8,012 nucleotides of DNA, taken from contig JAHJMX010000108.1 in assembly GCA_018821175.1 (NCBI GenBank), positions 1 through 8,012 of the forward strand, read 5' to 3'. Within the stretch, counting starts at the first letter, position 1; each line of letters starts with the position of its first letter. The notes below the pieces were generated by a model that was not told the origin of the DNA, did not search any database, and worked only from the letters and a program-made list of their open reading frames with translations. Positions 1 to 5,443 of the stretch are shown here, one piece after another. Made by a program: the position numbers and the translations under genes. The stretch comes from Patescibacteria group bacterium (GTDB taxonomy: Bacteria; Patescibacteriota; Gracilibacteria; UBA1369; PNNO01).

Positions 1-1461
1 CGATGCTGGATATTTCGTGTTGATATCCCGTAATTGTTCAATAATATTCAAAAATTTATGAATTCCATTAATTTTTCCTTCATTTAGAGCGTCAATATCT
101 TTTGCATATTGCATTGCTTCATACATTGAAAACCCATGCAAATCTGCATAAGTCTGGATTGCATCAAGAGTTTTACTACCAATCTTTCTTGCAGGTGTAT
201 TAATTACACGTAGCAAACTTACTGTATCGTGTGGGTTTTGAATGATTCGCAAATAAGCAATAATATCTTTAATTTCTTTTCGCGCATAAAACTTAATTCC
301 ACCAACAATTCTGTAAGGGATTCCATATCTCAAAAATGCTTCCTCAATTACACGAGATTGCGCATTAGTTCTATATAAAACAACAAATTGGTTATATGGC
401 GGAGCTTCATGCCCAGAGCATGCTCCTCGAATATTTTCCGCAATAGTTTCTCCTTCATGTCTTTCACTATTTGTCGCAATAATTTTAATACTTTCCCCTT
501 CTTTTCGATCGGTCCAAAGTCTTTTTTCGCGTCTTTTTTTGTTTTTAATAATAATTTGATGAGCCGCATCCAAAATCACTTGTGTTGATCTGTAATTTTG
601 TTCCAATTTTACAACTTTTGTATCTGTGTAATCTTTTTCAAAATCTAAAATATTGCGGATATCAGCTCCACGCCAACTATAAATGCTTTGGTCCGAATCT
701 CCAATTACACAAATATTCCTATATTTTTCTGCCAACAAATTGATGAGTTTATATTGGGCTTGGTTTGTATCTTGATACTCATCTACGCAAATAAATTTCC
801 ATTTTTCCTGATATTCATCAAGTATTTCTGAATGTTTCAAAAACAATTCAACAGTTTTCATAATCAGGTCATCAAAATCGAGAGCATTATTTTTCTTAAG
901 AGCATCTTGATATGGCCTGAAAACCTCAGCAACTCGTTCAGTGAAATAATTTGAAGCCATCGAACGATATTCCTCATGGTCAATCAATTCATTTTTCGCA
1001 TTAGAAACGTGAGCAAGCAATGCTTTTGGGTTTATTTTTTTACTATCTATATGTAATTCTTCCATTACTCTTTTCATCAAAATTTGCTGATCGTTCGCAT
1101 CATAAATTGTAAAATTACTATCATAGTCGAGTAAATGAATATGTTTTCGTAAAATTCTTACGCAGATCGAATGGAAAGTTCCCACAGTTGGTTCAGCGCC
1201 AAATCCAGTTTGATTTTCATCTATGCCAAGTAATTTTTTAATACGGTCTTTCATTTCATTTGCCGCCTTGTTTGTAAAAGTTACAGCCAAAATATTCCAA
1301 GGAGCAATTTTATGGTGCATAATTAAATATGCAACTCTATGTGTGAGGGCGCGAGTTTTACCACTTCCAGCACCAGCAATAATAACTATTGGCCCAGTAA
1401 AATGTGTTACTGCTTCAAGTTGTTTTTCATTCAAGTCTTTTAAAATTTCTTCTTCAATCAT
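1..1461 (-). CDS. pcrA: PcrA/UvrD-type superfamily 1A DNA helicase, N-terminal 487 residues (3' end outside window)
   Basis: ATP-driven 3'-5' DNA helicase of the UvrD/Rep/PcrA family, which acts in nucleotide excision repair, in removal of recombinase filaments and in clearing replication conflicts. The frame is open from ATG at 1461 to the window edge. Visible motifs, in order: Q motif LNEKQLEAV (10-18); Walker A AGAGSGKT (29-36, Lys35); motif Ia TFTNKAANEM (61-70); motif Ib GTFHS (94-98); Walker B/DExx VDEYQDTN (226-233); motif III GDSDQSIYSWRG (254-265); motif IV LEQNYRST (286-293); and the 2A-domain segment VGGIKFYARKEIKD (386-399), which closely resembles PcrA. Full-length relatives are about 720-750 residues, so roughly the last third is missing here, including motifs V and VI. 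The family call is very secure. PcrA versus UvrD naming is a convention that the visible part does not settle. No Shine-Dalgarno sequence precedes the start; the leader is T/A-rich. Confidence 0.96.
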   Translation of the reverse strand, partial: MIEEEILKDLNEKQLEAVTHFTGPIVIIAGAGSGKTRALTHRVAYLIMHHKIAPWNILAVTFTNKAANEMKDRIKKLLGIDENQTGFGAEPTVGTFHSICVRILRKHIHLLDYDSNFTIYDANDQQILMKRVMEELHIDSKKINPKALLAHVSNAKNELIDHEEYRSMASNYFTERVAEVFRPYQDALKKNNALDFDDLIMKTVELFLKHSEILDEYQEKWKFICVDEYQDTNQAQYKLINLLAEKYRNICVIGDSDQSIYSWRGADIRNILDFEKDYTDTKVVKLEQNYRSTQVILDAAHQIIIKNKKRREKRLWTDRKEGESIKIIATNSERHEGETIAENIRGACSGHEAPPYNQFVVLYRTNAQSRVIEEAFLRYGIPYRIVGGIKFYARKEIKDIIAYLRIIQNPHDTVSLLRVINTPARKIGSKTLDAIQTYADLHGFSMYEAMQYAKDIDALNEGKINGIHKFLNIIEQLRDINTKYPAS

Positions 1462-1509
1462 TTTGTAAAAAATTCCGCATGTGCGTTAATTCATTAAAGT
1501 TGGATCAGA

Positions 1510-1515
1510 ATTATA
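1510..1515 (-). promoter_or_regulatory. Putative -10 element of the helicase promoter
   Basis: On the minus strand this hexamer reads TATAAT, a perfect -10 consensus, 49 bases upstream of the helicase ATG and downstream of the L,D-transpeptidase stop. The hexamer 17 bases further upstream is TTTAGG, a poor -35 match (3 of 6). Transcription would start near 1503 and give a leader of about 40 nt. This suggests the helicase is transcribed on its own rather than by read-through. The call rests on sequence match alone. Confidence 0.4.
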
Positions 1516-1569
1516 ACGCATTTCAAAAATCGCCTAAAGACAATATATCCTCAGAACCAAAATTTCAGC

Positions 1570-1585
1570 TCGACATAATAGTCGA
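1570..1585 (-). repeat. Small hairpin just after the L,D-transpeptidase stop codon
   Basis: A perfect 5-bp inverted repeat TCGAC/GTCGA with a 6-nt loop lies three bases past the TAA of the L,D-transpeptidase gene. AATTTT-type flanks could extend the stem across a 4-nt bulge. It could be a weak terminator, but no uninterrupted U-run follows it on the minus strand (GCTGAAATTTT follows), so the terminator reading is only tentative. Confidence 0.25.
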
Positions 1586-1588
1586 ATT

Positions 1589-2593
1589 TTACTCGTGTAC
1601 CCAAACAGGAGTTCCAACTGCAGCAAAATTATATGCGTAAGTTGCATCATCCGGGAGCAATCTTATGCACCCATGACTGCGTCTTGTTCCAATATGACTT
1701 AACGCTTCGCGCCAATAATATCCATTGTCATAGGAAATACTTGGAAGGGCATGAATTCCATATCCATTCCATCTAAATGCCATCCATTTTGGCATAATAT
1801 AATGAGGCCAGCCACCCGAAACGCGGACTTCTTGTTTGAATAAAACTGAAGTAAGGCCATAAGGGGTTGGAGTCCTATAAGTACCACTACTAACTGGAAA
1901 AGTTTTGACAATCGTATCTCCAATTTTTAAATACATTTTTTGTTGCGAGATATCTACCTCAATCATTTTCCCATTGTTCAAATTATCTTGGGTAACCAAC
2001 TTTGATTCTTTGATATATTCAAGATTTTCACGGTTTTCACTTAAGTATTTTCCAACATCAAAATTTACAACAAAGTCACCTGGAAGCCATTGTTTCCCTT
2101 CGATTACAATCCCAAAGTATTCTCTGTAAATACCCTCTTCATGTGGGGCTTTTACCCAAAAAGTAAAAGAACCTTGCTCTCCAGGGTTGATTCTTTTTTG
2201 GTCCAACTTAATTCTGTTTGGAGCTTTCCAACGACTATCTTCACCATAAAGTTCAGTGTAAAGTACACTATCCCTATCTGTACTGCGTGTTGTTCCTAGG
2301 CTTGTTATTGCGCGAAACATACATCCACTATCTTGTGAATACATCGGGATAGTCCCAGTATTTTTAATATAAATTGTAACTTGTGCCAGCTCACCTGCTT
2401 TCAAGCTCATCTTTTTTTTCGATCCCAAGAATTCATATGAGTAAGATGGTGTTTGTCCTTCTGCAAGGGCGTATTCACATAGAGAAGGAGAAGAAGTGAC
2501 ATAAGATTGCGCGAAAGTGACGCTTGGTACTATTCCAATCATTAGAGTAAACATCAGCATAGACGCGAAAATTCGCGAAAATTTTGGTTTCAT
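1589..2593 (-). CDS. Secreted L,D-transpeptidase (YkuD domain) with an N-terminal Ig-like domain
   Basis: A 334-residue exported enzyme predicted to act on peptidoglycan outside the membrane, forming 3-3 cross-links or attaching proteins to the wall. Residues 1-29 are a signal peptide: basic KPKFSR, then hydrophobic ASMLMFTLMIGIVPSV, with likely cleavage after TFA. There is no lipobox Cys at the cleavage site. Residues about 60-170 look like an NBR1/CARDB-style beta-sandwich, with VTIYIKNTGTIPMY near the front and INPGEQGSFTFWVKAP then GIYREYFGIVIEG near the end. The YkuD domain starts at KMIEVDIS (209) and carries GIHA (His281) and the active-site box SHGCIRL with nucleophile Cys309; it runs to the C-terminus. 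Cys39 and Cys91 could form a disulfide. The gene has its own putative promoter, so it is probably not part of the dgt-nrdR transcript. The catalytic call is firm. The Ig-like assignment rests on pattern only, and the precise cell-wall role is unknown. Confidence 0.93.
   Translation of the reverse strand: MKPKFSRIFASMLMFTLMIGIVPSVTFAQSYVTSSPSLCEYALAEGQTPSYSYEFLGSKKKMSLKAGELAQVTIYIKNTGTIPMYSQDSGCMFRAITSLGTTRSTDRDSVLYTELYGEDSRWKAPNRIKLDQKRINPGEQGSFTFWVKAPHEEGIYREYFGIVIEGKQWLPGDFVVNFDVGKYLSENRENLEYIKESKLVTQDNLNNGKMIEVDISQQKMYLKIGDTIVKTFPVSSGTYRTPTPYGLTSVLFKQEVRVSGGWPHYIMPKWMAFRWNGYGIHALPSISYDNGYYWREALSHIGTRRSHGCIRLLPDDATYAYNFAAVGTPVWVHE
2564..2583. repeat. Tandem duplication of a 10-bp unit
   Basis: CGCGAAAATT occurs twice head to tail within the first codons of the L,D-transpeptidase gene (encoding the KFSRIFAS region of the signal peptide). 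The copies are identical and create a TTCGCGAA palindrome at their junction. Because the unit is not a multiple of three, loss or gain of a copy would shift the reading frame. Confidence 0.6.
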
Positions 2594-2620
2594 ATGAAGC
2601 CCGTTAATAATTTATTTAAA

Positions 2621-2645
2621 ATGTAGGCAGCCTTAATACCTACAT
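2621..2645 (-). terminator. Hairpin between nrdR and the L,D-transpeptidase gene: terminator or leader structure
   Basis: A perfect 7-bp inverted repeat ATGTAGG/CCTACAT with an 11-nt loop. On the minus strand it is followed by TTTTAAATAAATTATT, a short, imperfect U-rich tail. It could terminate the dgt-nrdR transcript, whose stop codon is 63 bases upstream. However, it also lies downstream of the putative promoter of the L,D-transpeptidase gene, so it would sit near the 5' end of that mRNA's leader and might act as an attenuator or stabilising stem. The repeat is certain; its function is inferred. Confidence 0.45.
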
Positions 2646-2658
2646 CACTTGGAACGCT

Positions 2659-2687
2659 ATTGTAATAAGATAATTACACTTTTGCAA
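2659..2687 (-). promoter_or_regulatory. Putative sigma-70 type promoter of the L,D-transpeptidase gene
   Basis: Read on the minus strand, TTGCAA (2687-2682) and TACAAT (2664-2659) are separated by exactly 17 bases and lie in the intergenic region just past the nrdR stop. They match TTGACA and TATAAT at 4 and 5 of 6 positions. Transcription would start near 2652 and give a leader of about 60 nt containing the hairpin at 2621-2645. The call is based on sequence match only. Confidence 0.5.
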
Positions 2688-2707
2688 ATCAAATATATGC
2701 AAAATTA

Positions 2708-3154
2708 TTATCTCTTAAGTCTTTCAAGTTCTTTTTGGAAAGAATCAATATCTTTAAAATGTTTGTATACAGAGGCAAAACGAATGTATGCCACCTCATC
2801 TAGTTCTTTCAATGCTTCCATAATACTTTCTCCAATAAGTTCACTTGGAACTTCTTTCCCGTAATTCTGCCATTTGTCTTCGAGTTGTTTGATAATATTA
2901 TCAATGTGGGCTTGGGTAACCGGACGTTTTTCACATGCACGCCAAATTCCTTTTTCAACCTTATCTCGCACATACGGTTCACGCGCTTCATTTCGCTTAA
3001 TCACAATTAAATTATTGTATTCAACACGTTCAAAAGTTGTATATCTATTTTTACAATCTTGGCATTCACGTCTACGTCTAATTGCCGTGCTGTCATTTGT
3101 TTCACGGGAATCCAAAACTTTCGTATTTTTCCCCTTACATTGTGGACATTTCAT
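2708..3154 (-). CDS. nrdR: NrdR, ATP/dATP-sensing repressor of ribonucleotide reductase genes
   Basis: Transcriptional repressor that binds NrdR boxes upstream of ribonucleotide reductase operons and responds to the ATP/dATP balance. At 148 residues it has the usual length. The N-terminal zinc ribbon has CPQC (Cys3, Cys6) and CQDC (Cys31, Cys34), with the DNA-contacting DSRETNDSTAIRRRREC stretch between them. The ATP-cone domain follows from about residue 47 to 137 and includes VIKRNEAREPYVRDKVEKG, CEKRPVT, EVPSELIGESIMEALKELD and the very conserved VAYIRFASVYKHFKDI. The start lies only 3 nt after the dgt stop, which suggests one transcript and translational coupling. No Shine-Dalgarno sequence precedes it. 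I saw no convincing NrdR box in the window, so its targets, presumably nrd genes, lie elsewhere. The identification is secure. Confidence 0.97.
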   Translation of the reverse strand: MKCPQCKGKNTKVLDSRETNDSTAIRRRRECQDCKNRYTTFERVEYNNLIVIKRNEAREPYVRDKVEKGIWRACEKRPVTQAHIDNIIKQLEDKWQNYGKEVPSELIGESIMEALKELDEVAYIRFASVYKHFKDIDSFQKELERLKR

Positions 3155-3157
3155 ATT

Positions 3158-4318
3158 TTATTGATTAAGACGTTTCCATGTCATTTCCGCAAAATTATCT
3201 GTCATTCCTGCTATATAATCTTTAATTAAAACTTCTTTTTTTTCGCCATTTACAATTTCTTTTTGATGTTTTTCGGGAAGTTTACTTGGTTCATTATAGA
3301 ACACATCAAACAAATCATGAACAATTTGTTTCCCGAGATTTGTTTGTGCCTTTACCTTATCACTAAAATAAAAATTTTGTGCCAAAAAATGTCGTAATTC
3401 ATTCAGCTGAACTGAAACTTTTTCGCTGTGTTTAATTAATTTTCCCTCAAAATTTTTCACATCATCGATTGTAAAAATTCTATTTTTCACAAGTTCATTT
3501 TCGCTTGTTTCATAAAGATCGTGCACCATATAGCTAATTAAATTGCTAATAGTGCGATTTATATAAATATCATTTTTTTCAATTTCTTCATATTTTTTCA
3601 TGGTTGCATCTCCAGCCAATTGCCACATTTCAAGTTTTTCAAGTTCTTGAATTGTAATTAACTTTGATCTTAGTCCATCGTCGAGATCATGGTTTGTGTA
3701 TGCAATTTCATCTGCTAAATTAACAACTTGAGCTTCAAGATGTGGCGAATGCTTAAAAACTGTCAATGCATTGTCCCAAGATGTTTGGTGCTTAATCAAG
3801 CCATCCAAAACCTCTTTTGTTAAATTAAGCCCATCAAAATCTGGAGATCTTTTTTCCAGTTTTTCTATAACGCGACGACTTTGTTCATTATGCTCAAATC
3901 TCATATCAAAACCTTGCATTATTCTAGCTAGTTCAATTTCTCCAACGTGTCCAAAAGGAGTGTGTCCAAGATCGTGTGCGAGTGCAATACTTTCCCCAAG
4001 ATCTTCATTAAGTCCGAGTCCACGACAAATATCACGACTAATTTGTGCAACCTCAATCGTGTGTGTTAGGCGATTTCTAAAATGATCCCCAAAATTTGCT
4101 GGGAAAACCTGTGTTTTAGCTTCTAGCCGACGAAAAGCTTTGCTGTGAATTATTCGATCTCGATCTTTTTGAAAACATAATCTGTGATCTTGTTTTGTAT
4201 TTTCAGGATTTTCAGAGTTTTCAGGGAATTTGCGTCCCTCGCTTTTTGCGCTAAACATTGCGTATGAAGCGAGTCTTTTGTTTTCTAGTTCTTCTAATTT
4301 TTCTTTGTAAAACAGCAT
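3158..4318 (-). CDS. dgt: dGTPase-family deoxynucleoside triphosphate triphosphohydrolase (HD domain)
   Basis: Metal-dependent HD hydrolase that splits a dNTP into deoxynucleoside and triphosphate and so lowers dNTP pools. The length of 386 residues fits the shorter, dGTPase-like type. The metal-binding set is complete: His86 in RLTHT, His115-Asp116 in ALAHDLGHTPFGHVGE, and Asp203 in NLADEIAYTNHDLDDGL. HNEQSRRVIE (143-152) and the upstream RDRIIHSKAFRRLEAKTQVF (53-72) are further family signatures. Near the N-terminus, PENSENPEN is a short, low-complexity stretch. It is the first gene of a probable dgt-nrdR operon with a putative promoter at 4362-4391. The leader just before ATG is A-rich (GAAAAAAAT) with no Shine-Dalgarno sequence. 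Substrate preference among dNTPs cannot be read from the sequence, so the symbol is by family. Confidence 0.93.
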   Translation of the reverse strand: MLFYKEKLEELENKRLASYAMFSAKSEGRKFPENSENPENTKQDHRLCFQKDRDRIIHSKAFRRLEAKTQVFPANFGDHFRNRLTHTIEVAQISRDICRGLGLNEDLGESIALAHDLGHTPFGHVGEIELARIMQGFDMRFEHNEQSRRVIEKLEKRSPDFDGLNLTKEVLDGLIKHQTSWDNALTVFKHSPHLEAQVVNLADEIAYTNHDLDDGLRSKLITIQELEKLEMWQLAGDATMKKYEEIEKNDIYINRTISNLISYMVHDLYETSENELVKNRIFTIDDVKNFEGKLIKHSEKVSVQLNELRHFLAQNFYFSDKVKAQTNLGKQIVHDLFDVFYNEPSKLPEKHQKEIVNGEKKEVLIKDYIAGMTDNFAEMTWKRLNQ

Positions 4319-4361
4319 ATTTTTTTCAAATTGTTGATACTCAGCTTTTTCTTGGAGTCCA

Positions 4362-4391
4362 ATTATGCCACATCATGTTGATTCAAATCAA
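4362..4391 (-). promoter_or_regulatory. Putative sigma-70 type promoter for dgt-nrdR
   Basis: On the minus strand, TTGATT (4391-4386) is followed after 18 bases by CATAAT (4367-4362), matching 4 and 5 of 6 consensus positions. Transcription would start near 4355, giving a leader of about 35 nt. The -35 hexamer is one arm of the palindrome at 4378-4391. Confidence 0.45.
4378..4391. promoter_or_regulatory. 14-bp palindrome TTGATT-CA-AATCAA, candidate operator over divergent -35 elements
   Basis: A perfect inverted repeat with 6-bp arms and a 2-bp centre, located between the divergent dgt and xer genes. Because each arm reads TTGATT on one strand, it can serve as a -35 element in both directions: toward dgt with CATAAT 18 bases on, and toward xer with a weaker TAATCT 17 bases on (4401-4406). 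A dimeric regulator binding here would cover both promoters. This is inference; the repeat itself is certain. Confidence 0.4.
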
Positions 4392-4414
4392 ATTTCGCTT
4401 TAATCTAATTATTG

Positions 4415-4449
4415 TGTAAGTGCAACATGTCCGGCAGCTAGGACTTACA
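4415..4449. repeat. 35-nt inverted repeat upstream of the recombinase gene
   Basis: TGTAAGT (4415-4421) and ACTTACA (4443-4449) form a perfect 7-bp inverted repeat around a 21-nt centre. The centre holds a second, partly competing pair GTCC (4429-4432)/GGAC (4441-4444). The element ends 30 bases before the xer ATG and would lie in its leader if the promoter near 4378-4406 is real. It does not resemble a dif site, which has longer arms and a 6-8 bp centre. Function unknown. Confidence 0.45.
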
Positions 4450-4479
4450 AGGTAATTATTTCGGATTTCACCCTTTTCC

Positions 4480-5406
4480 ATGTCAAAAAAGAGCAAGTCA
4501 ATTTCTATTTTGATACGACAATTTTTGGAACACGTTGAAGTTGGTAAAAACCAATCGCCCAAAACGGTAGAAAACTATCAACATTATTTGTTGAGATTTC
4601 TTGCTTGGTTTGGTGATAAATCGCCTAGCAGTATTAAACTTGACGATATACACAAATATCGGCTTTATTTAAATAGATATAAGGATGATAAGGATCGAAC
4701 TTTGGGGGTAAAAACTCAGAATTATCATGTGATTGCGCTCCGTGCTTTTCTTAAATATTTAGCGAAAAATGATATCGCGACCTTATCGCCAGAGAAAATT
4801 GATCTGCAAAAAATTCCGGAGCGCACAGTAGAATATCTGACGCGCGATGAGCTTGAGCGGCTTTTCCATGCCATTAAAACAGATACTATGATGGGCTTGA
4901 GAGATCGCGCAATTATCGAAACTTTGTACTCGACGGGGTTGCGCGTGAGTGAACTTAGGAGTTTAGATCGCAAACAAGTTGATCTAAAACGGCGGGAATT
5001 TATGGTGCGGGGGAAAGGTCGCAAGCCAAGAATTGTTTTTTTGTCTAAGCGTGCGACTAACCACATAGAGGCTTATTTGAATGCTCGGGACGATAATTTT
5101 GATCCAGTTTTTATTAGTCATGGTCGCACAAAAAAGGCCGAAGACATTATTCTTGGTGAGCGCAAACGCCTCACCACAGTTTCAATTGAAAACATTGTTC
5201 GTAAATATGCTCTCAAAGCAGGCATTATCAAAAAAGTAACGCCGCACATATTGCGCCACAGTTTTGCCACTGAGCTTCTTCTCAACGGAGCTGATATTCG
5301 CTCTGTACAAGAAATGCTTGGTCACGCATCAATCACGACTACCCAAATTTACACCCACGTTACGAACAAACGTCTCCGCGAAATTCACGATAAATTTCAT
5401 AAGTAA
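4480..5406 (+). CDS. XerC/XerD-type tyrosine recombinase
   Basis: Site-specific recombinase of 308 residues, the usual Xer length, probably resolving chromosome dimers at a dif site near the terminus. The N-terminal SAM-like core-binding domain occupies about residues 6-95. The catalytic domain runs from about EYLTRDELERLF (118) to the end. All catalytic residues are present: Arg155 (STGLRVSEL), Lys179 (RGKGRKPR), His256 and Arg259 (HILRHSFATELL), His282 (MLGHASI), and the nucleophile Tyr291 (QIYTHV). It stands alone, without integrase neighbours, phage genes or visible att repeats, so a housekeeping Xer is more likely than a mobile-element integrase. XerC and XerD cannot be told apart here; many reduced genomes have only one. 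By eye the first third is near 33% GC and the catalytic part about 44%. The leader before ATG is pyrimidine-rich with no Shine-Dalgarno sequence. Confidence 0.93.
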   Translation: MSKKSKSISILIRQFLEHVEVGKNQSPKTVENYQHYLLRFLAWFGDKSPSSIKLDDIHKYRLYLNRYKDDKDRTLGVKTQNYHVIALRAFLKYLAKNDIATLSPEKIDLQKIPERTVEYLTRDELERLFHAIKTDTMMGLRDRAIIETLYSTGLRVSELRSLDRKQVDLKRREFMVRGKGRKPRIVFLSKRATNHIEAYLNARDDNFDPVFISHGRTKKAEDIILGERKRLTTVSIENIVRKYALKAGIIKKVTPHILRHSFATELLLNGADIRSVQEMLGHASITTTQIYTHVTNKRLREIHDKFHK

Positions 5407-5443
5407 ATTTAGATCATAAATCTTCCATTACCGTCTTTCCAGC

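Noticed and set aside
348..1468. Several short open frames on both strands within the first 1.5 kb
   Set aside because: They overlap the helicase gene, whose continuous frame holds all expected motifs; the short frames have no recognisable features.
1699..2299. Short open frames overlapping the L,D-transpeptidase gene on both strands
   Set aside because: They are out-of-frame or antisense readings of a gene with a clear signal peptide and catalytic motif.
2594..2707. NrdR box in the region downstream of nrdR or in other intergenic regions
   Set aside because: No pair of 16-bp sites resembling the ACACWATATATWGTGT type consensus was found in any intergenic stretch.
3771..4085. 104-residue antisense open frame within dgt
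   Set aside because: It lies opposite the conserved HD motifs of dgt, which constrain the sequence; the predicted peptide shows no domain.
4319..4479. dif site for the Xer recombinase
   Set aside because: No 28-bp site with 11-bp arms and a 6-8 bp centre is visible; the inverted repeat present has short arms and a 21-nt centre.
4725..5066. 113-residue antisense open frame within the recombinase gene
   Set aside because: It is fully inside the conserved catalytic region of a well-supported gene and has no recognisable motif.
5407..5443. ATTTA-GATCA-TAAAT as a bidirectional terminator between xer and the flippase
   Set aside because: The stem is only 5 A/T pairs and neither strand has a following U-run.
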